From: Spirochaetaceae bacterium
GTDB lineage: Bacteria; Spirochaetota; Spirochaetia; SZUA-6; Fen-1364
Assembly (NCBI GenBank): GCA_003170115.1
Contig: PMZS01000148.1
Location: forward strand, 1 to 18,801
Direction: 5' to 3'
Length of the DNA: 18,801 nucleotides
Below, piece after piece: positions 1 through 6,904 of the stretch; position 1 is the stretch's first letter, and every line of letters begins with the position of its first letter. The translations under genes were made by a program, and so were the position numbers. The notes under the pieces were generated by a model, which saw only the letters and a list, made by a program, of their open reading frames with translations, ran no database searches and was not told the origin of the DNA.

Positions 1-1
1 G

Positions 2-970
2 ACGGCGATCGTGGCGGCCGCCACTCACCCGCACGGGCTTCAGGTCATCGGCCGGCGCACCTTCCCGACGGAGCCGGCCTCCCGGTCATGGCGCGAAGCG
101 CTGGGAATGATCTGCGAGGAGGCTCGGGCCCTTCTGAAAGAGAAGGGGCCGCGCAGGGGGCCTGACGCGATCGGGGTGAGCTGCGGCGGCCCCCTGGACA
201 GCAGGGAAGGCGTTCTCCTGTCCCCGCCGAACCTCCCCGGGTGGGATCGGGTGCCGATCGTGGAAGAGCTGCAGAAGGCCCTTGGGTGCAGGGCATTCCT
301 GCAGAACGACGCCAACTCGTGCGCCCTGGCCGAGTGGCGGCTCGGGGCCGGGATGGGGACCCGCAACATGATCTTTCTCACCTTCGGGACGGGGATGGGC
401 GCGGGACTCATCCTGGACGGAAGGCTGTACGAAGGAACGAGCGATCTCGGAGGGGAAGTCGGCCATATCCGCCTGGCGGAGGAAGGCCCGGAGGGGTACG
501 GGAAAGCCGGTTCGTTCGAGGGTTTCTGCAGCGGGGGGGGGATTGCCCGGTTGGCGCGCGCGGAGGCGGAGAAATGGCTCGCCACCGGCCGCACCGTCTC
601 CTTCTGTCCTGACGCGGCGGCGCTGGACTCCATCACGGCAAAAGCCGTGGGAGACGCTGCCGAGGCCGGGGATCCGCTGGCCCGGGAAGTGCTGGCAACC
701 ACGGGGCGCTACCTGGGCCGCGGTCTCGCCCTCCTGATGGATATTCTCAACCCCCAGCGGATCGTGATCGGCAGCATCTTCATCCGCTGCCGCCGGTTCC
801 TGCAGCCTGCCATGGACGCCGAAATCGCCCGGGAGGCGCTCCCCGGCACGGCACGCGTCTGCGAGGTCGTGCCCGCGAAGCTGGGAGACAACATCGGGGA
901 TTATGCGTCGCTTTCCGTGGCGGTGGATGGCCTGGCACGGCATGGCGATCCCCGAAAGGAGAAACGATGA
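2..970 (+). CDS. ROK-family sugar kinase, 5' end off the window
   Basis: Predicted ATP-dependent cytosolic sugar kinase of the ROK family (glucokinase, NagK and NanK relatives); the substrate cannot be told. The frame is open to the first base, and the N-terminal DxGGTK phosphate loop expected in the family lies outside the window, so the GTG at 11 is probably internal. Visible hallmarks are the GVSCGGPLD segment, QNDANSCALAEW with the likely catalytic Asp, TFGTGMGAGLILDG for ATP binding, and the GGEVGHI segment of the ExGH motif. The usual zinc motif CxCGxxGCxE is replaced by a GYGKAGSFEGF segment (about nt 494-526), with all three cysteines absent. The stop overlaps the start of the SIS isomerase gene by ATGA, so the two are probably translated together and act on related sugar phosphates. 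Family certain, specificity unknown. Confidence 0.9.
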   Translation, partial: TAIVAAATHPHGLQVIGRRTFPTEPASRSWREALGMICEEARALLKEKGPRRGPDAIGVSCGGPLDSREGVLLSPPNLPGWDRVPIVEELQKALGCRAFLQNDANSCALAEWRLGAGMGTRNMIFLTFGTGMGAGLILDGRLYEGTSDLGGEVGHIRLAEEGPEGYGKAGSFEGFCSGGGIARLARAEAEKWLATGRTVSFCPDAAALDSITAKAVGDAAEAGDPLAREVLATTGRYLGRGLALLMDILNPQRIVIGSIFIRCRRFLQPAMDAEIAREALPGTARVCEVVPAKLGDNIGDYASLSVAVDGLARHGDPRKEKR

Positions 971-1596
971 ACCACCTGGACGAGCTCGTTGCGAGATATC
1001 CCTCGCTTTCCGCGTGCCGGCACGACATCGAAGCAGCGTTTCAAGCGCTGTCGGAGTGCTACGCATCAGGCGGGAAGCTCATGGTATGCGGAAACGGCGG
1101 GAGCGCGGCGGACTCGGATCACATCGTGGGAGAGCTGATGAAGGGGTACCTCAGACCGCGGCCGGTGCCCGAGGACATGCGCGCCCGGCTCCGAGCCGCC
1201 GATCCCGCTCTTGGGCCGGCGCTCGCCGAGTGCCTGCAGGGCGCGCTGCCCGCGGTCAACCTGATGGCAGGCTCGGCGCTGCTGTCCGCGTTCGGCAACG
1301 ACGTGAGCCCTGACCTTGCGTATGCCCAGGCAGCGTACGGTCATGGGAAGAAGGGGGACGTGCTTCTCGGGATCAGCACGTCGGGGAACGCCTCCAATGT
1401 CCGTTCGGCGCTGGTCGTTGGCCGTGCCATGGGCATGACCACGATCGGCCTGACGGGCAGGGGGGGCGGAAAGATGGCCGGCCTGTGCGACATCCTTGTC
1501 AATGTGCCGGCGGTCCGGACATTCGAGATCCAGGAGCTGCACCTTCCCGTGTACCACTGCCTCTGCGCGATGGTGGAGGAACGGTTCTTCCCGTGA
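967..1596 (+). CDS. SIS-domain sugar-phosphate isomerase, GmhA-like
   Basis: A 209-residue SIS protein resembling sedoheptulose-7-phosphate isomerase GmhA, expected in the cytosol to isomerise or bind a phosphosugar. The phosphate-binding loop CGNGGSAADSDHIVGEL spans residues 41-57, STSGN spans 137-141, and the C-terminal helix carries ELHLPVYH (190-197), where GmhA has its catalytic Glu and His. Between these is a roughly 35-residue segment starting LRPRPVPED, which I associate with a GmhA-like subgroup rather than classical heptose enzymes. A strong Shine-Dalgarno AAGGAG at 956-961 sits five bases before the ATG. The gene overlaps the ROK kinase (ATGA) and the methyltransferase (GTGA) by four bases each. 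Pairing with a sugar kinase suggests one pathway, but no other heptose genes (gmhB, hldE, hldD) are visible, so the gmhA symbol is withheld. Confidence 0.88.
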   Translation: MNHLDELVARYPSLSACRHDIEAAFQALSECYASGGKLMVCGNGGSAADSDHIVGELMKGYLRPRPVPEDMRARLRAADPALGPALAECLQGALPAVNLMAGSALLSAFGNDVSPDLAYAQAAYGHGKKGDVLLGISTSGNASNVRSALVVGRAMGMTTIGLTGRGGGKMAGLCDILVNVPAVRTFEIQELHLPVYHCLCAMVEERFFP

Positions 1597-2717
1597 ACGA
1601 GCTCTCCATCACGAGGCTCGTTGCCGGCGGAGACGGGCTGGGATTCCTCAACGGCAAGGCCGTGTTCGTCCCCGGCGTCCTCCCTGGAGAGCGCGTGCGC
1701 ATCCGCGTGGTGCACAGCCGGCGGGACTACGACCGGGCGGTCCTCGTCGAGATCCTTGAGCCGTCCGTTCATCGGGTCGAGCCGGGCTGCCGGTACGCGG
1801 GTGTCTGCGGAGGGTGCGACTGGCTGCACATCGACTACGCGGAACAGCTTCGGCTGAAGGTTTCCATTGCGGTGGAGGCACTGAGGCGCACGGGACGGAT
1901 CGGGAGGGAGGACCTGCCGATCGAGCCGTCCGCCCCATGGCAGGCGAGAAACCGGGCCCAGGTCCATTGCGGGCCGCGGGGCGGCATCGGCTACATGGGC
2001 GCACGCAGCATTCGAGTGGTCCCGGTCGACGAGTGCCCGATCGTTTCACCCGCCATGGGACGGCTTTTCCGCGGAGAGACTCCGCCTCCGGACGGGCTGG
2101 AACGATTTACGGTCTTTGCGGACGGCGAGACGCTTGCCGTGGAGGGCCGTGATGACAGCCGCGACCTTGCGGTGAAGGTGAATGGCCGCGAGATTTTCTT
2201 CTCTGTCGGCTGTTTCTTCCAGTCCAATGTCGGAGTGCTGCAGAAGCTCGTGCCATGGGCCCTGGCCGGCCTCCAGGGGGAAACGGCGGCCGACCTGTAC
2301 TGCGGAGTCGGTCTTTTTGGCGCCTTTGTGGCGGAAAAGTTTTCCCGTACCTTTCTCGTGGAGTCGCGAGCGATGAGCATCTCGTACGCAAGGCGCAATG
2401 TCACCGGCGGATCCCCCGAGTTCTATCCCATGACCGTGGAGCAGTGGATCACGTCAGGAGCAGCCCGAGCCCCCCTGGACGCGGTCATCGTCGATCCGCC
2501 GCGTGCCGGCCTCAGCGCAGAGGTGCGGACGTGGCTCACTGAGAGCACGCCCCGCCGGCTCATCTACGTGTCCTGCAATCCTGTCACACTCGCCCGGGAC
2601 CTTGCCGTGCTCATTGCGGAGGGATACGTCCTGGACGATGTCCGCCTGTTTGACTTCTATCCGCAGACCTCGCACGTGGAGGCGGTTGCCAGGGTGACGC
2701 ATCGGGGCGCGGCGTGA
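1593..2717 (+). CDS. TrmA/RlmD-family RNA (uracil-5-)-methyltransferase
   Basis: A 374-residue SAM-dependent enzyme expected to methylate C5 of a uridine in tRNA or 23S rRNA. The N-terminal part (about 1-58) looks like a TRAM RNA-binding domain. Cysteines 66, 72, 75 and 148 fit the 4Fe-4S ligands of the RlmD type. The catalytic domain has FFSVGCFFQSN (202-212), SAM motif ADLYCGVGLFG (233-243), VDPPRAGLS (300-308), YVSCNP with nucleophile Cys328, and SHVEAVARV with likely general base Glu363. The open frame extends upstream, but the GTG at 1593 gives a normal N-terminus and a GTGA overlap with the isomerase. GGAGGA at 1575-1580 may serve as a ribosome site, though it is 12 bases away. Whether the target is tRNA U54 or an rRNA uridine cannot be decided here. 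Confidence 0.9.
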   Translation: MNELSITRLVAGGDGLGFLNGKAVFVPGVLPGERVRIRVVHSRRDYDRAVLVEILEPSVHRVEPGCRYAGVCGGCDWLHIDYAEQLRLKVSIAVEALRRTGRIGREDLPIEPSAPWQARNRAQVHCGPRGGIGYMGARSIRVVPVDECPIVSPAMGRLFRGETPPPDGLERFTVFADGETLAVEGRDDSRDLAVKVNGREIFFSVGCFFQSNVGVLQKLVPWALAGLQGETAADLYCGVGLFGAFVAEKFSRTFLVESRAMSISYARRNVTGGSPEFYPMTVEQWITSGAARAPLDAVIVDPPRAGLSAEVRTWLTESTPRRLIYVSCNPVTLARDLAVLIAEGYVLDDVRLFDFYPQTSHVEAVARVTHRGAA

Positions 2718-3196
2718 GCAGGGCTTTTGTCGACGAATCCGCGTCCGAATCCCGCGAGAATGACGCCCCCGAGCTGAAGATTCCTCTGCCGCCGGGCGCC
2801 AAGAACTACGTGACGCCGGAGGGCGCGGCACGTCTCCGCGCCGAGCTTGACGAGCTTCTCGCGCTCGCCGCGCCGAGGCTCCGCGAGGTCGACCGCCGCA
2901 TCGAGTACCTGTCCCGCATGAGGGCGATCATGGAGGTCGTCTCCCCCGACAGCCGGAAACCGGACCGCGTGGTGTTTGGAACGACCGTGACGGTCCGCGA
3001 GGCATCGGGAACCGGGCGGACCTACAGGATCGTCGGCGTGGACGAAAGCGATCCGGCACGGGGCTGGGTGAGCTGGATTTCCCCGCTTGCGCGCGCATTG
3101 GTGGGAAAGAAGCAGGGAGAGCAGGCGCGCGTCAAGCTTCCGGCGGGGGAGGAACTGGTCACCGTGGTCACGATCCTGGGCGGACCTCCGGGGTGA
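2714..3196 (+). CDS. GreA/GreB-like transcription factor with a shortened coiled coil
   Basis: A 160-residue protein related to GreB. After a 27-residue N-terminal extension (SRAFVDES then LPPGAKNY), NYVTPEGAARLRAELDELL matches the start of the Gre coiled coil and RLREVDRRIEYL its return helix. The C-terminal part (about 82-157) resembles the FKBP-like domain that docks at the RNA polymerase secondary channel (VVFGTTVTV, YRIVGVDESD, WISPLARALVGKK, LPAGEE). Compared with E. coli GreB as I remember it, about 26 residues are absent between Pro54 and Arg55, including the acidic GDRSENADY tip that stimulates transcript cleavage. It probably binds polymerase but cannot promote cleavage in the usual way, and so may act more like Rnk or another secondary-channel regulator. 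The GTG start overlaps the methyltransferase stop (GTGA), with no clear Shine-Dalgarno. Confidence 0.82.
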   Translation: MSRAFVDESASESRENDAPELKIPLPPGAKNYVTPEGAARLRAELDELLALAAPRLREVDRRIEYLSRMRAIMEVVSPDSRKPDRVVFGTTVTVREASGTGRTYRIVGVDESDPARGWVSWISPLARALVGKKQGEQARVKLPAGEELVTVVTILGGPPG

Positions 3197-5478
3197 AAAA
3201 GCCCGAGCTCCTCGCGCCCGGCGGCAGCTTCCTCGCCGCCTTCCAGGCCTTCGAGGCAGGCGCGGACGGCGTCTATCTCGGCCTGCGTGAGTTCTCCGCG
3301 CGCGCCGCGGCGCAGAATTTCACCCTTGCCCAGCTCCGCCGGATCCGGCAGCTCGCCGCTGACAGGGGCAAAAAGATCTACGTCACCCTCAACACTGTCG
3401 TCCGTGAAGAGGAGATGCCCCGTCTCCGCGAGACTCTCGCGTGGCTCGAAGCTCTCCGCATCGACGGGGTGATCGTCCAGGACCTCGGGGTCTGCGACAT
3501 GGTCCGCCACGACTTTCCCGGGCTGCCGATCCATGCCTCCACCCAGATGGGAGTACACAACGATTCGGGCCTCGAAATCGCCGAGCAGCTCGGCATCCGG
3601 CGTGCCATCCTTGCGCGTGAGCTTTCTCTGGAAAGGATCCGGGCGCTTCGGTCCCGGCATCCGCGCATGGAGCTGGAAGTGTTCATCCACGGCGCCCTGT
3701 GCTACAGCTTTTCCGGGGTATGCCTCGCCTCCTGGGCTCTGACGGGCAGATCGGGAAATCGCGGCGACTGTGCCCAGGTCTGCCGCAGCGTCTTCCGCGC
3801 GGATGAGGCATCGGGCGGGGGTGAACCCGCCCATCTCTTTTCCACCCGGGACTTGTTCCTCGGAAGGGACGTTCTGAAGCTGGCCGGGATCGGAATCGAT
3901 GCCCTGAAGATCGAGGGTCGGATGAAATCACCCGAGTATGTCTTCAACGTCACGCGTCTGTACCGCGAAGTGCTGGACCGGGGAGACGAGATCCCTGCCG
4001 CGGAATACGAGGAGCTCGTCCGGAGATCGGAGCTGGGATTCTCGAGAACCAGGACTTCCGGATGGCTCAACTCGGCACTCGGCTCACGGGTCCTCGAACC
4101 TGGCTCACCGGCGCACCGGGGCGCCTTCCTGGGAAACGTGGAAACGGTCCAGGGCAGGCAGGTGGTTCTTCACCTGGAAGGAGACCTGTCCCTGCACGAC
4201 GGGCTGGCATTCATCCCGGAAGGAAGCCAGGATCAGATCGCGTTCCCCGTCCTGCGGATTCTCAAGGAGGGGCGCGAGGTGAGATTCGCGCGCCCGGGTG
4301 AGACCGTGAGCGTCGAGGTGCCCCGCGATGCGGCACCCGCCATGCCCGGGCGGGGTCAGGAGATGCGTCAGCTCTCCTCCCGGTTCCTCGATCTCCCGCA
4401 GCCACGGGAGGCATCGTTTCCGATGTACAAGATCCCGCTCGATCTTCGGGTCACATTCGGAACCGGGGGTCTTCTCACCTTCGAGACGCCCGGATTCCCC
4501 ATTTTTTCCCGGCAGACGAACGTTGCTCCGGCCGCGGCGAGAAAGCCTTTCCGCTCCATCCTTGCGGCCCTGCTGAAAGAATCGGGTGAGTCTGCCTTCC
4601 GACCCGGAGTCCTTTCCTTCACGAACAACTCCGGCTTCCCTGACGACGGCATATTCGTCCGTCCATCGGAGCTGAAAAAGGTCAAGAACGATCTGTACGT
4701 GTTCCTCGACAGTGCGTTTCCGCCGCGGGAGATCTCCGTACGTGGTCCGGAGGCCGTCCCGGAACGCGGCCGTGCCGGTTCACCGCTGGGCCCCACGGAG
4801 CTCGAGATGCTCGCCCACCGGGGGTTGATCAGTCCGCCGGGGACCTCTCCGGTCCCCTTTGTCGGCGGGGACCCGGCCAGTCTCGAGCTTTCCCAGCTTG
4901 CGGATCTCGCGGGATTCCGCTGGCTGCCGCTCCCGCCGGTTCTCCTGGATGAAGCGCCCTGGATCAACGCCGTGCGCACGCTCGCCGACCGGCATACCGG
5001 CACGCGGATCGCCGTGGGCCTCAACAACATCTCCCACCTCGCCTTCGCCTCGGCGCTTTCAGAGAAGAACAACGCCTGGTTCTTCGCGGATTTCTACCTG
5101 TACGCGGCGAATGATCGCACTCTGAGCCTGCTGCGATCGCGAGTCCCTCGATTTCTCTTCGCCTACGAATGGCTGGAAGATGATCGCGCCGGGGCGCCCC
5201 CGGGATCGGCGACGCCGCTGGTTTCCACCATCAGATTGTCCGCCGATTTCGCGCCGCCTCTCTTCTACAGCCTCGCCTGCTTCACCCGTCACTCCGTGAA
5301 CCAGGGGCGCTGCGTCGACGGGTGCCCGAAAGATTTTTCCGGCGAGCTCAGCCAGGGAAGAAGCCGTTTTCGGATGCTTGTCCGCGACTGCGTCACATAC
5401 CTGTTTTCGGCCCCTGGCAGACAGTCCGGCGCAACACGACCCCCGGAGGCCGCCACTTGGCGGTCCCCGACGCGGTGA
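3193..5478 (+). CDS. U32-family protein, RlhA-like rRNA/tRNA hydroxylation factor
   Basis: A 761-residue member of the U32 group, once called collagenase-like peptidases. Characterised relatives (RlhA, TrhP, UbiU/UbiV) are iron-sulfur proteins for prephenate-dependent RNA or quinone hydroxylation, and the length with a middle DUF3656-like region points to the RlhA type. The N-terminal barrel begins KKPELLAPGGSFLAAFQAF. The signature FIHGALCYSFSGVC with GDCAQVC supplies Cys170, 177, 193 and 197 as likely cluster ligands, followed by KIEGRMKSPEYV (239-250). A second cysteine group (696, 707, 711, 733) lies near the C-terminus before CVTYLF. The GTG start overlaps the Gre-like gene (GTGA) without an obvious ribosome site, suggesting coupling. 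Its place behind an RNA methyltransferase agrees with an RNA-modification role. A protease role is possible but less likely. Confidence 0.85.
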   Translation: MKKPELLAPGGSFLAAFQAFEAGADGVYLGLREFSARAAAQNFTLAQLRRIRQLAADRGKKIYVTLNTVVREEEMPRLRETLAWLEALRIDGVIVQDLGVCDMVRHDFPGLPIHASTQMGVHNDSGLEIAEQLGIRRAILARELSLERIRALRSRHPRMELEVFIHGALCYSFSGVCLASWALTGRSGNRGDCAQVCRSVFRADEASGGGEPAHLFSTRDLFLGRDVLKLAGIGIDALKIEGRMKSPEYVFNVTRLYREVLDRGDEIPAAEYEELVRRSELGFSRTRTSGWLNSALGSRVLEPGSPAHRGAFLGNVETVQGRQVVLHLEGDLSLHDGLAFIPEGSQDQIAFPVLRILKEGREVRFARPGETVSVEVPRDAAPAMPGRGQEMRQLSSRFLDLPQPREASFPMYKIPLDLRVTFGTGGLLTFETPGFPIFSRQTNVAPAAARKPFRSILAALLKESGESAFRPGVLSFTNNSGFPDDGIFVRPSELKKVKNDLYVFLDSAFPPREISVRGPEAVPERGRAGSPLGPTELEMLAHRGLISPPGTSPVPFVGGDPASLELSQLADLAGFRWLPLPPVLLDEAPWINAVRTLADRHTGTRIAVGLNNISHLAFASALSEKNNAWFFADFYLYAANDRTLSLLRSRVPRFLFAYEWLEDDRAGAPPGSATPLVSTIRLSADFAPPLFYSLACFTRHSVNQGRCVDGCPKDFSGELSQGRSRFRMLVRDCVTYLFSAPGRQSGATRPPEAATWRSPTR

Positions 5479-5492
5479 CTATCATTCATCCA
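5457..5492 (+). promoter_or_regulatory. Candidate promoter of the SDR-DinB pair, leaderless layout
   Basis: TTGGCG (5457-5462) and TATCAT (5480-5485) are separated by exactly 17 bases. Six bases lie between the -10 box and the ATG at 5492, so transcription would begin on or next to the start codon. No Shine-Dalgarno precedes this ATG, which supports a leaderless transcript. The -35 box lies inside the end of the U32 gene, and the -10 begins right after its stop codon. Inferred from sequence only. Confidence 0.5.
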
Positions 5493-6448
5493 TGAAGATC
5501 GCGGTAATCGGGGGGACCGGGCACATCGGGACCTACCTCGTGCCCCGGCTGGTGCAGGAAGGACACGAGGTCGTATCCTTGAGCCGTGCTCGCAGGAAGC
5601 CGTACCGCGACCCGGGGATCTGGCGGTTCGTCTCCCGCGTCGAGTGCGACCGTGACAGCGAGGAGGCGGCCGGGAGCTTCGGGCGCCGCATCTCGGCGCT
5701 CGCGGCCGACGTGGTGATCGACCTGATCTGCTTTACGAAGCAGAGCGCCGAGCACCTGGTCTCTCACCTCGAGGACAGGGTGGGTCACTACATCTCGTGC
5801 GGAACCATCTGGGTGCACGGGCACAGCGAGGTGGTGCCCGTCACGGAGGCAATGCCCCGGCGGCCTTTCGGGGAGTACGGCGTTCGCAAGGCCGAGATGG
5901 AGGCGTGGCTCCTTGCGAAGTCCCGCACGAGTGGATTCCCCGCGACGGTCCTGCATCCCGGGCACATCGTCGGTGCGGGGTGGATACCCCTGAACCCCGC
6001 GGGGAACTTCAATGTGGAAGTCTTCAGAACGCTCGCGGAGGGCAGGCCGTTGAACCTGCCCAACCTCGGCATGGAGACCGTGCACCACGTTCATGCCGAC
6101 GATGTCGCGCAGGCCTTCTGCCGCGCCCTGGAACACCCCGGTGCCGCGGTGGGGGAGAGTTTCCACGTTGTCTCTCCCGCCGCGGTGACCCTCCGCGGGT
6201 ACGCGGAGCGCATGGCCCGGTGGTTCGGTCACGAGGCGGCGCTTGCCTACCTTCCGTGGGAGACATGGAAAAAAACCGTATCTGCCTCGGACGCCGACGC
6301 CACGTGGGATCATATCGCCCATAGCCCCTCCTGCAGCATCGAGAAGGCGCGCCGCCTCATCGGCTATGAGCCGCGATATGGCTCCCTCGAGGCTGTGTAC
6401 GAATCGGTCGAATGGCTGGCGGAACGCGGATGGGAGGTCGTTGAATGA
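5492..6448 (+). CDS. Extended SDR family NAD(P)-dependent epimerase/dehydratase
   Basis: A 318-residue cytosolic Rossmann-fold protein of the extended short-chain dehydrogenase group, probably acting on a nucleotide sugar or similar substrate. The N-terminal GGTGHIG (7-13) is the dinucleotide-binding glycine motif. The catalytic Tyr-Lys pair fits YGVRK (Y129, K133), with SCGT (102-105) as the preceding Ser/Thr segment. HPGHIVGAGW and the VHHVHADDVAQAF region are typical later blocks. The open frame continues upstream inside the U32 gene, but the ATG at 5492 starts exactly at the dinucleotide fold and follows a promoter. A GGGAGGT near its 3' end serves the downstream DinB gene, which overlaps by ATGA. 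Substrate unknown. Confidence 0.88.
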   Translation: MKIAVIGGTGHIGTYLVPRLVQEGHEVVSLSRARRKPYRDPGIWRFVSRVECDRDSEEAAGSFGRRISALAADVVIDLICFTKQSAEHLVSHLEDRVGHYISCGTIWVHGHSEVVPVTEAMPRRPFGEYGVRKAEMEAWLLAKSRTSGFPATVLHPGHIVGAGWIPLNPAGNFNVEVFRTLAEGRPLNLPNLGMETVHHVHADDVAQAFCRALEHPGAAVGESFHVVSPAAVTLRGYAERMARWFGHEAALAYLPWETWKKTVSASDADATWDHIAHSPSCSIEKARRLIGYEPRYGSLEAVYESVEWLAERGWEVVE

Positions 6449-6882
6449 GCGCATCACACGCGGAAACCATGCTCGCCCTGGCTCTTCGCGAGTCGGAACG
6501 CTTCCGGAAGATTCCCGAGCAGGAGGCCGCGGTGCCTCGCGCGCCGGGAAAATGGAGCCGCAAGGAAGTGCTCGGGCATCTCATCGACTCCGCGCTGAAC
6601 AACCACCAGCGCTTCGTGCGCGCGCAGCTGGCGGATGCGCTTGATTTTCCGGGGTACAGCCAGAACGAGTGGGTGAGCAGCCAGGGCTATGAGCAGCGGA
6701 ATTGGGCCGATCTTGTCACGCTCTGGGAAGCCCTCAACCGGCACGTCGCGCACGTGGTCGCCCGCATTCCGGTGGACAAGCTTTCCGTCCCCTGTCGAAT
6801 CGGATCCGGCGCTCCCGTGACCCTCGACGCCCTCGTGGCCGATTACCTGCGCCACGTGAATCATCACCTCGAGCAGATCTAG
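6445..6882 (+). CDS. DinB-like four-helix metalloprotein
   Basis: A 145-residue protein of the DinB/YfiT-like fold, a metal-binding four-helix bundle found in thiol-dependent transferases and stress-induced proteins. PGKWSRKEVLGHLIDSALNNHQRF (34-57) is typical of the DinB_2 group and carries His45. DYLRHVNHHLEQI at the C-terminus supplies His137 and His141, giving the expected three-histidine metal site. An excellent Shine-Dalgarno GGGAGGT (6432-6438) lies six bases before the ATG, and the start overlaps the SDR stop by ATGA, so it is probably co-expressed with the SDR. The partner thiol and the reaction cannot be named. The gene ends 22 bases before the convergent MFS gene. Confidence 0.82.
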   Translation: MSASHAETMLALALRESERFRKIPEQEAAVPRAPGKWSRKEVLGHLIDSALNNHQRFVRAQLADALDFPGYSQNEWVSSQGYEQRNWADLVTLWEALNRHVAHVVARIPVDKLSVPCRIGSGAPVTLDALVADYLRHVNHHLEQI

Positions 6883-6898
6883 CGCCGCTCGGGCGGCG
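6883..6898 (+). terminator. Short GC hairpin between convergent genes, possible terminator
   Basis: CGCCGC (6883-6888) pairs with GCGGCG (6893-6898) around a TCGG loop, right after the DinB stop. The downstream sequence is pyrimidine-rich but lacks a run of T. It fills most of the 22-base gap between convergent genes. As an intrinsic terminator it is weak; it may simply block read-through. Confidence 0.3.
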
Positions 6899-6904
6899 GC
6901 CGTC

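Noticed and set aside
86..1066. 326-residue minus-strand frame opposite the ROK kinase
   Set aside because: Antisense shadow of a gene with strong family motifs.
5486..6457. 323-residue minus-strand frame opposite the SDR gene
   Set aside because: The plus strand carries a clear Rossmann fold and SDR motifs; the antisense frame has no recognisable domain.
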